From: Solimicrobium sp040544425
GTDB taxonomy: Bacteria > Pseudomonadota > Gammaproteobacteria > Burkholderiales > Burkholderiaceae_D
Direction of reading: 5' to 3'
Length of the DNA: 64,000 bases
NCBI GenBank assembly: GCA_040544425.1
Contig: JBEONO010000004.1
Coordinates: 124,001 to 188,000 of the forward strand
The translations under genes were made by a program, and so were the position numbers. Shown piece after piece: positions 8,164-16,628 of the stretch. The notes below the pieces were generated by a model. That model ran no database searches and was not told the DNA's origin. It saw nothing but the letters and a program-made list of their open reading frames with translations. Position 1 is the stretch's first letter; each line of letters opens with the position of its first letter.

Positions 8164-9816
8164 TTGCATGAATTGGAACCACAAAGCAATATATTCCTGG
8201 TAGGTTTAATGGGCGCGGGCAAAACTACAATTGGCCGCGCCCTGGCAAAGAAACTGAATATGCGCTTCGTGGACTCGGATCACGAAGTGGAAGCGCGCAC
8301 CGGGGTGCCGATCCCGGTGATTTTTGATATCGAAGGTGAGGCCAGTTTTCGACAGCGTGAGGCCGATGTCATCCGCGATCTGACTGCGCAAAGCGGCATC
8401 GTTCTGGCCACCGGCGGTGGTGCAATTCTGAATGAGCAGAGCCGCCAATACCTGCATTCCCGTGGTACCGTCATCTACCTGCGCACGACTGTATCGCAGA
8501 TATTGCAGCGTACCAGCCACGATAAAAATCGCCCGCTGTTAAGAACCGAGAATCCACGCAAAGTGCTGGAAGAGTTGACCCGTCAACGCGAACCCCTGTA
8601 TTCGGAAATCGCCCACATCGTCATCGAGACCGGTCGGCCACATATGGCGCAACTTATTCAGTCGATACTGGTAAAATTGGCACGACCAATTTTACCCGCC
8701 TCACGATTGACCATACCCATGACCCAAGAACAGCAACTGCCAAGCTCCCACATATTAAATGTCGCGCTCGGCGAACGCAGCTATCCGATCTGTATTGCCC
8801 CGGACGCGCTGGATCAGATTGCCAGCTATGTGCAATCGAAACGCACCATGATCATTACCAACACCACAGTTGCGCCCCTGTACCTCGAACGTGTAATCAA
8901 CGCGCTGCAGGCAGCTGGCAAGCAGTGTGAGCAGCTGATTCTGCCGGACGGTGAAGAATTCAAGACCATGGAAACTCTGGGATTGATTTTCGACGCGCTG
9001 CTAAAAAAACAGTGTGACCGGAAAACGACCCTGATCGCTTTGGGTGGCGGCGTGATTGGAGATATTACCGGGTTTGCGGCAGCCAGCTATATGCGCGGGG
9101 TTCCGTTTGTGCAGATCCCGACGACCCTGTTGTCGCAGGTTGATTCTTCGGTCGGCGGGAAAACCGGAGTCAATCATCCGCTCGGGAAAAACATGATTGG
9201 CGCGTTTTATCAGCCGGAAGCCGTGGTCTCAGATACCAAAACTCTGGCAACCTTGCCAGCGCGCGAATTATCTGCGGGCCTGGCAGAGATAATCAAATAT
9301 GGCGCGATTATCGATATGGAATTTTTCAGCTGGCTGGAAAAAAATTGCCAGTTGTTGCGCGATCAGGACCCGGTTGCTCTGGCCTATGCCATTGGCCGGT
9401 CGTGTGAAATCAAAGCCGAGATTGTCATGTTGGATGAAAGAGAAGGCGGCTTGCGCGCCATACTCAACTTCGGTCATACCTTCGCCCACGCGATCGAATC
9501 GGCGATGGGCTATGGCGTCTGGCTGCATGGTGAGGCAGTTGGATGCGGCATGGTGATGGCGGCAGATTTATCACAGCGGCTTGGCTATATCTCGGCCAAA
9601 GATAAAGAACGATTGCGCGCTTTGGTCAGCGCAGCGGGTTTGCCTGTTCAGGCACCGGCACTAAGCGTGGCAACCTGGCTGGAATGGATGCAGGTCGATA
9701 AAAAGAACGATCAGGGTCAAATCAAATTTATACTGCTGCAACCGATGGGGCACGCTGTTATTGAGTCGGTACCAGCGGCAATGCTGGAAGCGACCTTGCA
9801 GGCGAGCCCGGCATGA
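8164..9816 (+). CDS. aroKB: Bifunctional shikimate kinase / 3-dehydroquinate synthase (AroK-AroB fusion)
   Basis: One uninterrupted 550-residue frame carries both enzymes of the shikimate pathway. Residues 1-175 are shikimate kinase: Walker A GLMGAGKTT (14-22), the shikimate-binding DSD (37-39) and ATGGGA. Residues about 190-550 are dehydroquinate synthase, with GGGVIGDITGFAAASYMRG (NAD site) and QVDSSVGGKTGVNHPLGKNM, plus the metal-binding histidines in NFGHTFAHA and LHGEA. The only in-frame start is TTG 8164, right after an in-frame TGA; ATG 8168 is out of frame. An ATG at 8719 (residue 186) could start a separate AroB but has no ribosome-binding site. In related bacteria the two genes are usually separate neighbours. 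The stop overlaps the dgt start. Confidence 0.9.
   Translation: MHELEPQSNIFLVGLMGAGKTTIGRALAKKLNMRFVDSDHEVEARTGVPIPVIFDIEGEASFRQREADVIRDLTAQSGIVLATGGGAILNEQSRQYLHSRGTVIYLRTTVSQILQRTSHDKNRPLLRTENPRKVLEELTRQREPLYSEIAHIVIETGRPHMAQLIQSILVKLARPILPASRLTIPMTQEQQLPSSHILNVALGERSYPICIAPDALDQIASYVQSKRTMIITNTTVAPLYLERVINALQAAGKQCEQLILPDGEEFKTMETLGLIFDALLKKQCDRKTTLIALGGGVIGDITGFAAASYMRGVPFVQIPTTLLSQVDSSVGGKTGVNHPLGKNMIGAFYQPEAVVSDTKTLATLPARELSAGLAEIIKYGAIIDMEFFSWLEKNCQLLRDQDPVALAYAIGRSCEIKAEIVMLDEREGGLRAILNFGHTFAHAIESAMGYGVWLHGEAVGCGMVMAADLSQRLGYISAKDKERLRALVSAAGLPVQAPALSVATWLEWMQVDKKNDQGQIKFILLQPMGHAVIESVPAAMLEATLQASPA
8670..8696. repeat. Perfect 11-bp inverted repeat in the AroK-AroB linker
   Basis: GGTAAAATTGG (8670-8680) and its exact complement CCAATTTTACC (8686-8696) flank a 5-base loop. 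It lies in the segment encoding the junction between the kinase and synthase domains, 22 bases before the internal ATG at 8719. It may be a leftover of a former intergenic element or an RNA hairpin affecting translation. Confidence 0.6.
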
Positions 9817-10961
9817 CAAATCAATATTCACACAATGCGATTCAGCTGGCGCCTTACGCAGCGCAAGACTCGTTGCCTGCCAGGCGCATGCATGACGAAC
9901 CGGCGGCAAAATCACGCACCGAATATGGCCGTGACCGCGATCGCATTATTCATTGTTCCGCGTTCCGGCGGCTGGAATATAAAACCCAGGTATTTGTTAA
10001 CCATGAAGGCGATCTGTTTCGGACGCGCCTGACCCACAGCATTGAAGTGGCCCAAATCGCCCGTGCCATTGCGCGCAATTTACGGTTGAATGAAGATCTG
10101 GTTGAAGCGATCTCGCTGGCGCATGATTTGGGGCATACCCCATTCGGCCACGCCGGGCAGGATGCGCTGAATTTATGCATGCAACCGTACGGCGGGTTTG
10201 AACACAATCTGCAAAGCTTGCGGGTGGTCGATGTCTTGGAAGAGCGCTACGGAAATTTCGATGGCCTTAACCTGACTTTTGAAACGCGCGAGGGCATTTT
10301 AAAGCATTGCTCGGAAAAGAATGCCCGACAGCTCGGTGAAATTGGCCAACGGTTTATTCTGCACAGACAGCCTGGCCTGGAAGCGCAGTTGGCCAATTTG
10401 GCCGATGAAATCGCGTATAACAACCATGACGTGGACGACGGGCTGCGCTCCGGTCTGCTCAACGAAAATCAGTTGCTGGAAATTACCCTGTTTGCAAAAA
10501 ATCGTGCGCTGGTTGAGCAGGCGTTTCCTGGACTGGGCGGGCGCCGTGCGATTGCAGAGACGGTCAGAAGAATGATCAACGAATTGATCCTGGACCTGAT
10601 CACAACGTCGGAGCAGCGGATCCAGGATGTCAATCCAAAAAATATTGAGGACGTGCGCAACGCGCCACCGTTGATCGCGTTTTCTGAAAAGATGCATCGC
10701 GAAGCGACCGAGCTGAAACAATTTTTGCGGATTAATTTATATCGCCACTATCAGGTGCAACGCATGACCAGCAAAGCGCGGCGCTGCGTGCATGACTTAT
10801 TTGCGCTGTTTATGAAAGAGCCTGACTTGCTGGCACCAGATTATTTTGTGCCGGACAATGACTTGAAGCAGGCGCGCAAAGTGGCTGACTACATCGCAGG
10901 AATGACCGACAGATATGCGATGCGCGAACATCGCCGTCTGTTTTGCGTGGATGATATTTAA
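9813..10961 (+). CDS. dgt: Deoxyguanosinetriphosphate triphosphohydrolase-like protein
   Basis: This HD-superfamily dNTPase hydrolyses dGTP (or other dNTPs) to the nucleoside and triphosphate and so helps control dNTP pools. The metal-binding residues are visible: H75 in THSIEV, H104-D105 in LAHDLGHTPFGHAG, and a distal Asp in the ADEIAYNNHDVDDG segment. The N-terminal RTEYGRDRDRIIHCSAFRRL motif is typical of the family. Its 382 residues match the type-2 (non-E. coli-like) subfamily. It overlaps the aroB-domain stop by ATGA. The 3' end overlaps the stop of the convergent acyl-CoA hydrolase gene. Confidence 0.93.
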   Translation: MTNQYSHNAIQLAPYAAQDSLPARRMHDEPAAKSRTEYGRDRDRIIHCSAFRRLEYKTQVFVNHEGDLFRTRLTHSIEVAQIARAIARNLRLNEDLVEAISLAHDLGHTPFGHAGQDALNLCMQPYGGFEHNLQSLRVVDVLEERYGNFDGLNLTFETREGILKHCSEKNARQLGEIGQRFILHRQPGLEAQLANLADEIAYNNHDVDDGLRSGLLNENQLLEITLFAKNRALVEQAFPGLGGRRAIAETVRRMINELILDLITTSEQRIQDVNPKNIEDVRNAPPLIAFSEKMHREATELKQFLRINLYRHYQVQRMTSKARRCVHDLFALFMKEPDLLAPDYFVPDNDLKQARKVADYIAGMTDRYAMREHRRLFCVDDI

Positions 10962-12043
10962 ATTAATTCACGCAGTGGATGGGCATAGTCAGGCCATACC
11001 GGATCAAAAAAACTTTGAATCAATTCGGCATTGACTTGTTCCAGATTAGCCGGCCGCCAGGCTGGCTGCCCATCCTTGTCGACCACCAGGGCGCGTACCC
11101 CTTCCAAGACCTCGCCATGCTTAAAACAATGTCTGACCATGCTGCGTTCCAAACGCAGACAATCTGCAATCCCCAGTGTGCTGCTGCGCCGCAGTTGTTC
11201 CAGCGTGACGCACATTAACAGCGGAGAGCGGGTCTGCATCACTGCATAGGTCTGTTGAGCAAACACTGAGTCGTCAGCTTTGAGTGAACGACAAATCTCA
11301 ATGACCTGATCATGGGAAAAATGCCGGTCAATCATCTGACGGTTTGATTGCAATTGACTCTCGCCAGCGTGCGATTGCAATGCCGCAGCAAATTGGCGAA
11401 TCGACGCGCGAAGATCAGAGCTGTCAGTGGTCTCAATGAATTTGATTAATTCGGGAATATGCTCGCTCGGCAGATAGACGTCGGCCAGTTGCGCATAAAT
11501 GGCATCTGCAGCATTGATGATGTTGCCGGTCAATCCGAGATAGCTGCCAAGTTCGCCCGCGCAACGTGATAAAAAATATCCGCCGCCAACATCAGGGAAC
11601 AATCCAATATTCACCTCGGGCATGGCCATTTTGGTTTTCTCGGTGACGATGCGCAGTTGATTCGCGGTGCCGGACTGAGCGATACCCATCCCGCCCCCCA
11701 TGACGACGCCGTTGAGCAGCGAAATATACGGTTTCGGAAACGTATGGATCAGATAATTCAGCGCATATTCTTCCGTGAAAAAATCTTCCAGCAAAGCGCT
11801 GTCGCCTTGTGGCGTCGCGGTCCCGACATCATAGAAAAAACGGATATCACCACCCGCGCAAAAAGCGCGTTCATGGCTGCCGTGAATAAACACGGTGCGC
11901 ACTTCGGCGCTTCCTTTCCATTGACGCAGAGTTGCGGTGATGCTGCGGATCATCTCCAGCGACAGGGAATTGAGTGCCTTGGGCCGGTCCAGAGTGATGA
12001 AGCCGATCTGATTTTGAATACGGGCGTGAATAAAGTTGGTCAT
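10958..12043 (-). CDS. Enoyl-CoA hydratase/isomerase family protein, probably 3-hydroxyisobutyryl-CoA hydrolase
   Basis: A crotonase-fold protein of 361 residues, longer than hydratases (about 260) and matching the HIBYL-CoA hydrolase subgroup of valine catabolism. The oxyanion-hole/CoA motif is AFCAGGDIRFFYDVG (about residue 61) and the second loop is NGVVMGGGMGIAQSG. EVNIGLFPDVGGGYFLSRC contains the acidic catalytic position. No other valine-pathway genes are adjacent, so the physiological substrate is inferred. The gene is convergent with dgt; their stop codons overlap. Confidence 0.82.
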   Translation of the reverse strand: MTNFIHARIQNQIGFITLDRPKALNSLSLEMIRSITATLRQWKGSAEVRTVFIHGSHERAFCAGGDIRFFYDVGTATPQGDSALLEDFFTEEYALNYLIHTFPKPYISLLNGVVMGGGMGIAQSGTANQLRIVTEKTKMAMPEVNIGLFPDVGGGYFLSRCAGELGSYLGLTGNIINAADAIYAQLADVYLPSEHIPELIKFIETTDSSDLRASIRQFAAALQSHAGESQLQSNRQMIDRHFSHDQVIEICRSLKADDSVFAQQTYAVMQTRSPLLMCVTLEQLRRSSTLGIADCLRLERSMVRHCFKHGEVLEGVRALVVDKDGQPAWRPANLEQVNAELIQSFFDPVWPDYAHPLRELI

Positions 12044-12063
12044 GGCGTGTAGAAAAATGCAGG

Positions 12064-12091
12064 AAATTAAAAAGGACGCTTGCGCGTCCTT
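12064..12091 (-). terminator. Rho-independent terminator downstream of hpf
   Basis: An 8-bp stem AAGGACGC/GCGTCCTT with loop TTGC (12072-12091) is followed, read on the minus strand, by a run of T's (CCTTTTTAATTT). The orientation fits termination of the leftward hpf transcript. Confidence 0.75.
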
Positions 12092-12112
12092 GTTTTGAGA
12101 TGCGGTGAATAA

Positions 12113-12499
12113 TCAGGCGTTAGCCATGGCGCTGAATGAACTTTCGTCGCTGTCGGTATGCCCGAGATGGTGAGGCAGGTGTTTCACGGGATCGTGTTTA
12201 TGATCCTGGATTTTGTCTTTGTGTTTGATCACCTGACGATCCAGTTTATCCATAAGCAGATCAATCGCGGCGTATAAATCTTGCGCGACGCTTTCTACGT
12301 GAATATCTTTGCCCGGGACATGCAGATTAATGTCCGCTTTGTGGCGTTTTTCCTTCTCTTTGAGCTTGTCGACGGTAATGGTGACGGTGATATCAATGAC
12401 CTGGTCGAAATGTCGCATGATTCGTTCCAGCTTGCTTTGGATATGTTCGCGAATTGCGGGGGTAACTTCGAGGTGGTGTCCACTGATGGTGATGTTCAT
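12113..12499 (-). CDS. hpf: Ribosome hibernation-promoting factor HPF/RaiA family
   Basis: A small ribosome-binding protein that inactivates 70S ribosomes or promotes dimerisation in stationary phase. The first about 95 residues form the S30AE domain (MNITISGHHLEVTPAIREHI; DIHVESVAQDLYAAIDLLMDKLDRQ). A His/Asp-rich 30-residue tail follows, too short to be the long-form dimerisation domain. A strong AAGGAG precedes the ATG at 12499. Its place just downstream of rpoN is the classical proteobacterial arrangement. Confidence 0.93.
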   Translation of the reverse strand: MNITISGHHLEVTPAIREHIQSKLERIMRHFDQVIDITVTITVDKLKEKEKRHKADINLHVPGKDIHVESVAQDLYAAIDLLMDKLDRQVIKHKDKIQDHKHDPVKHLPHHLGHTDSDESSFSAMANA

Positions 12500-12599
12500 A
12501 AGCGCTCCTTGTTGTAGTCTTGCTTGCTAAACCGAGTCGGTTCAAAACTGCAGAACCCGTTTGTATTTAACAATGTAAAGCAAAAAAACTAGCGTTAAG

Positions 12600-14078
12600 T
12601 TACAAAGTTTTACGCAAATTGACAGGAGGTATTTTGAGAGCTTCACGGTATTTTGCGACGGTACGCCGGGCAATTACCATGCCCTGTTCTCCTAGCATGT
12701 TTGCGATCTTACTGTCTGAGAGGGGGATGGTCTGGTCTTCTGCTCCGATCAATTGTTTGATAAGTGCCCTGATTGCCGTGGAAGAGGCTTCCCCACCTGC
12801 TTCCGTTGCTACATGGCTGCCGAAAAAATACTTGAGCTCAAAAACACCGTGTGGGGTCAGCATGTATTTTTGAGAGGTTACGCGAGAAATTGTACTCTCA
12901 TGTAAACCCAATGTATCAGCTATTTCGCGTAATACAAGTGGCCGCATTGCCACCGCGCCATGATTAAAAAAGTTGCGTTGCCTTTCTACTATTGCTTCAG
13001 ATACGCGCAAGATCGTATCGAAGCGTTGGCGCATATTTTTGATCAGCCAGCGCGCTTCCTGCAACTGGGTTTGCAGGGTTGCTGCATTCTTGTGTTGCCT
13101 CAATAAATTTGCATAAAGGGAATTGATTTGCAATTTTGGCATGACGTCCTGGTTCAGCTGCACCTGCCAGCCCAGTTTGGTCTTGATGACAACCACATCA
13201 GGCGCGACGAAGTCGACCCGGTCTTTGCTAAAGCCTTTACCGGGATGCGGTTGGCACTGACGAATCACGTCCTGCGCCTCGCGTAAATCCTGATCGTCGC
13301 AATCCAGTGCTTTTTTTATTTTACTGAAATCGCGCTGTGCAAACTGGATTAAAAAATCCTGCACCAGCGTCAGCGCCAATCGACGCGTCACCAGAGGGAT
13401 GTGTGGCAGACGCTTGATCTGCAATGCCAGACATTCACTGGCGTTGCGTGCGCCGACACCGGCCGGATCAAGGCTTTGCAACAGGTTCAATGCAAACTGC
13501 AAATCATCGAGCTCAATACCCAATTCTTCAGGCAAGGCGGCATGAATCTGTTCCAGCGATTCATCCAGATAACCGTTGTCGTCCAGGGCTTCGATCAGCA
13601 GACTCAACAGTGCTGCGTCCCGCTCGGTGCGGGTACTTAAGTTGGCCTGATCAAGTAAATGTTCGCGCAAACTCTGTTCGATAATTTCCAGCTGCGGCCG
13701 ACCTTCATCATCGTCCGGCGCGCTGCCACGATTGGCTTCGCCCCAGAGCGATGAGTCTTCCTGCTGCGTGTCGTTGTAGTCGTCCCGGTTACTGTCGGCT
13801 GCATCGTCGCCGCTGGAGCCAGACTCGGCATTTTCGGTGCTGGTGCTGCTGCTGTATTCCGGTTGTTCGGCGTGGTTATTGATGGCGCCATCGGGCAGCA
13901 ATCTGACGGCCAGATCCATGGGATCATCGAGACGCTCCAGCAGCGGATTGTCGGTCAACATCTGTTCCAGTTCCTGGTGCAGTTCAAGCGTTGACAATTG
14001 CAGTAAACGGATGGACTGCTGGAGCTGAGGCGTCAGTGCCAGGTGTTGAGAGGTGCGGAGCTGTAAGCCTTGTTTCAT
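12600..14078 (-). CDS. rpoN: RNA polymerase sigma-54 factor
   Basis: Sigma-54 directs transcription from -24/-12 promoters with AAA+ activators, often for pilus, flagellar and nitrogen genes. The glutamine/leucine-rich Region I is at residues 1-50 (LALTPQLQQSIRLLQLSTLEL), followed by an acidic Region II (about 60-135). The core-binding domain, the helix-turn-helix (LGLHESTISRVTSQKYM) and the C-terminal RpoN box ARRTVAKYRE (about 470-479) come next. The length of 492 is normal. It lies 9 bases downstream of lptB, so it is likely co-transcribed with the lpt genes. Confidence 0.96.
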   Translation of the reverse strand: MKQGLQLRTSQHLALTPQLQQSIRLLQLSTLELHQELEQMLTDNPLLERLDDPMDLAVRLLPDGAINNHAEQPEYSSSTSTENAESGSSGDDAADSNRDDYNDTQQEDSSLWGEANRGSAPDDDEGRPQLEIIEQSLREHLLDQANLSTRTERDAALLSLLIEALDDNGYLDESLEQIHAALPEELGIELDDLQFALNLLQSLDPAGVGARNASECLALQIKRLPHIPLVTRRLALTLVQDFLIQFAQRDFSKIKKALDCDDQDLREAQDVIRQCQPHPGKGFSKDRVDFVAPDVVVIKTKLGWQVQLNQDVMPKLQINSLYANLLRQHKNAATLQTQLQEARWLIKNMRQRFDTILRVSEAIVERQRNFFNHGAVAMRPLVLREIADTLGLHESTISRVTSQKYMLTPHGVFELKYFFGSHVATEAGGEASSTAIRALIKQLIGAEDQTIPLSDSKIANMLGEQGMVIARRTVAKYREALKIPPVNLRKTL

Positions 14079-14087
14079 TGAGCCTGA

Positions 14088-14831
14088 TTACATGCGGAAG
14101 TGGTCACCAAGATAAACGCGGCGTACCGATTCATTGCTGATGATATCGTCAGGGTGACCGCTGGCCAGCACGGCACCCTGATTAATGATATAGGCGCGAT
14201 CACAGATACCCAGTGTCTCGCGTACATTGTGGTCGGTAATTAATACACCGATATTGCGTTCTTTTAAAAACCGCACGATCCGTTGAATTTCGATGACGGC
14301 GATGGGATCAACACCGGCAAACGGTTCATCCAATAATACGAAGCGCGGATTGGTGGCCAGTGCACGGGCAATCTCAACGCGCCGTCGTTCGCCGCCAGAC
14401 AGCGACAGCGCCATGTTTTCGCGAATTTTTTCGATCTGTAATTCAGCCAGTAAAGCGTCGAGGCGCGCGTCAATGGCTTCGACCGTCAGTGGCACTCCCT
14501 GATCATCTTTCTGCAGTTCCAGCACGGCGCGAATATTATCTTCGACCGACAGCTTTCTAAATACCGATGCCTCCTGCGGCAGGTAAGACAGGCCGAGCGT
14601 GGCCCGTTTGTGGATCGGCAAATTGGAAATATCGACATCATTGAGTTTAATGATCCCGGCATCTGATGGCACCAGCCCGACGATCATGTAGAACGACGTC
14701 GTTTTACCGGCGCCATTCGGGCCAAGCAATCCCACCACTTCACCGCTGCTTACATCGATCGAAACATCGCTGACAACCTGCCTCGCGCCGTAATGCTTTT
14801 GCAGCCCCTGAACCTGCAGATGGCTATTCAT
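14088..14831 (-). CDS. lptB: LPS export ABC transporter ATP-binding protein LptB
   Basis: The cytoplasmic ATPase that with LptF/LptG extracts LPS from the inner membrane and pushes it along the LptC-LptA bridge. Walker A is GPNGAGKTT (37-45), the signature is LSGGERRR and Walker B is FVLLDEPFAGVDP; the switch His lies in LITDHNVRET. The C-terminal extension (SVRRVYLGDHF) is typical of LptB. Its start overlaps the end of lptA by 8 bases, indicating coupled translation. LptF and LptG are not in this window. Confidence 0.96.
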   Translation of the reverse strand: MNSHLQVQGLQKHYGARQVVSDVSIDVSSGEVVGLLGPNGAGKTTSFYMIVGLVPSDAGIIKLNDVDISNLPIHKRATLGLSYLPQEASVFRKLSVEDNIRAVLELQKDDQGVPLTVEAIDARLDALLAELQIEKIRENMALSLSGGERRRVEIARALATNPRFVLLDEPFAGVDPIAVIEIQRIVRFLKERNIGVLITDHNVRETLGICDRAYIINQGAVLASGHPDDIISNESVRRVYLGDHFRM

Positions 14832-15459
14832 TCCCTGCCCCTTGCGGTTTCAGAGGGGTGGAATCGGCATTGCCCTTTGACCCAGGTTTGCGATCTGGTT
14901 TGGTCGTCGATTTGGTGTCTGGTTTGGCTTTGTCATCGGTCGGATAAATCACCGCATTGGTATAACCGGCTCCGGGCACACTGACTCCTTCGAGCGTGTT
15001 ATGGACCTGCATAAAATCAGTGCGGCTATCGTAAGAAATATACAGGCCGGAACTTTCATGAGTACGTTTTTTTCCGTCGAGCAGAATCAGATGAGCGCGA
15101 TTGAATAATTTGATCAGTTCCAGCGTATCGTCGTAGACCACTTTATCGGCTTCGCCTTCAGCCCACAAATCCGGGCCGCCATCACGTTTTTGACGGTAGG
15201 TCACCAACTTGCCAGGGTTGCTGAACAGTGTACCGAGCTTGCCGCCGTTCGCATCTTCGACCACTTCCAGTCGGTCGGCATCAATCACCAGCGTGCCCTT
15301 GGTCATATGCACCAAACCTGTGTAGATGGTCACCTTCTTGTTGCCGTCGTAGGCCTGTGATTCCGAGCGGATGGACAGCGGCTGCTGGCTGTCCGCTTTT
15401 TCTGCGCGGGCAGACCAGCAGGTGATCAAAAGCAGAAATAAACAGAGTGATTTAGTCAT
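14824..15459 (-). CDS. lptA: LPS transport periplasmic protein LptA
   Basis: Periplasmic OstA-like jellyroll protein that polymerises into the bridge carrying LPS between LptC and LptD. A signal peptide (about residues 1-19, ending ARA) is followed by the OstA domain: IRSESQAYDGNKKVTIYTG and KGTLVIDADRLEVV. A Lys/Pro/Thr-rich low-complexity tail covers residues 175-211. It starts 5 bases after the lptC stop and overlaps lptB. Confidence 0.93.
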   Translation of the reverse strand: MTKSLCLFLLLITCWSARAEKADSQQPLSIRSESQAYDGNKKVTIYTGLVHMTKGTLVIDADRLEVVEDANGGKLGTLFSNPGKLVTYRQKRDGGPDLWAEGEADKVVYDDTLELIKLFNRAHLILLDGKKRTHESSGLYISYDSRTDFMQVHNTLEGVSVPGAGYTNAVIYPTDDKAKPDTKSTTKPDRKPGSKGNADSTPLKPQGAGNE

Positions 15460-15464
15460 AGTCG

Positions 15465-16085
15465 TTACAGTCGTTTGCGTTCTTTGCGTGGAGGTATTGT
15501 GCTGTGCACATCGCTCAAAATTACCATTTGCTGCGTGTCGTTGTTGGCTTTCATGCCAACGCCGGTGGTAACAGTATCGCCCGAAATGATTTCTACCGGG
15601 AGATTGGTTTCCATGGTGTGTTTATCCGGGTAAGCCAGCAAATATTCAGTATTCAGTTGCAGGTGCTCGGCCTTGTCAGTGCGCGGTCGATTCACCACAA
15701 CCTTTTCATACAGATGCACTTCATTGACAGTCTGATCGCCAACATTTTTTATCACGCCGCGTTCCGACCTGGCAGTCATGGGCAGCTTGGAGGGATCCAG
15801 ATTGGTCATCACCGGCAGCGTCACGTCGGCATGATCATCGTCGGGGTAGTGCACCAGTTTTGAACCGACCAGCCGATAGTCATTTTGTCCGTCCGGCAGT
15901 ATTTTGACAAAATTAAAATCTTCAACCCAGTAATCAGGGCGGGTGCGAACCTGCTTGCCACTGTCTTTATTCTCGCTGCGGATAATCTCAAGCACCCAGT
16001 AACTGGCCAGGGTTCCCAATCCGACAAACAGCACCAGCAACCACAGACGTACCACGCTGGGCGAGAGAAGTGAACTTATTTTCAT
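15465..16085 (-). CDS. lptC: LPS export protein LptC
   Basis: A bitopic inner-membrane protein that receives LPS from LptB2FG and passes it to LptA. There is one N-terminal transmembrane helix (about residues 12-34), then the periplasmic LptC/YrbK domain (DYWVEDFNFVKILPDG; TARSERGVIKNVGDQTVNEVHLYEKV). Its 206 residues are typical of betaproteobacterial LptC. It is 6 bases after kdsC in a five-gene leftward operon. Confidence 0.92.
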   Translation of the reverse strand: MKISSLLSPSVVRLWLLVLFVGLGTLASYWVLEIIRSENKDSGKQVRTRPDYWVEDFNFVKILPDGQNDYRLVGSKLVHYPDDDHADVTLPVMTNLDPSKLPMTARSERGVIKNVGDQTVNEVHLYEKVVVNRPRTDKAEHLQLNTEYLLAYPDKHTMETNLPVEIISGDTVTTGVGMKANNDTQQMVILSDVHSTIPPRKERKRL

Positions 16086-16091
16086 GCCAGG

Positions 16092-16628
16092 TCAGTCAAG
16101 ATACATGGCCAGTGCTGCGTCATATTTGTTTTGTGCGCGCAGAATGAAATCACAAATTTCACGCACCGCTCCCAGACCGCCGCTGGCTTTGGTGACGTAA
16201 TCAGCACGGCTGATCACTTCATGATGTCCGTTCGGTACGCTGACAGTAAAGCCGACTTTGGAAAACAGAGGCAGATCGATGATGTCGTCGCCCATAAAAC
16301 CGCAATCGTGTGCGGCAACGCCAGTGTCGTTCAGCAGCTGCGCGAAGGTCACGCGTTTGTCGTGATTGCCCTGATAGACGTGCGTGATGCCCAGATCGGC
16401 GGCGCGTTTGTTCACAATCGGTGTCAGACGTGCGCTGATGATGGCAGTGGCGATGCCCATTTTCTGCAGCAACTGGATACCCAGCCCATCGTGCACAAAA
16501 AAGCTTTTCATCGCCTCGCCTTCGGCACTGAACTGCATGCGTCCATCGGTCAGGACACCGTCCACATCAAAAATCATGATGCGTACGGCCGCTGCCTTGC
16601 GATGTGCGATGGTATCCGATAATGTCAT
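16092..16628 (-). CDS. kdsC: 3-deoxy-D-manno-octulosonate 8-phosphate phosphatase
   Basis: KdsC dephosphorylates Kdo-8-phosphate to Kdo, the inner-core LPS sugar. It is a cap-less HAD phosphatase: motif I FDVDGVLTDG with nucleophile Asp21 and acid/base Asp23, motif II at ISAR, motif III Lys in the NHDKRVTF region, and motif IV GDDIIDLP. The 178-residue length matches KdsC. The start overlaps the kdsD stop. Confidence 0.95.
   Translation of the reverse strand: MTLSDTIAHRKAAAVRIMIFDVDGVLTDGRMQFSAEGEAMKSFFVHDGLGIQLLQKMGIATAIISARLTPIVNKRAADLGITHVYQGNHDKRVTFAQLLNDTGVAAHDCGFMGDDIIDLPLFSKVGFTVSVPNGHHEVISRADYVTKASGGLGAVREICDFILRAQNKYDAALAMYLD

Noticed and set aside
11657..12052. Plus-strand frame of 131 codons opposite the acyl-CoA hydrolase
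   Set aside because: It mirrors the well-supported crotonase-fold gene and has no independent coding signal.
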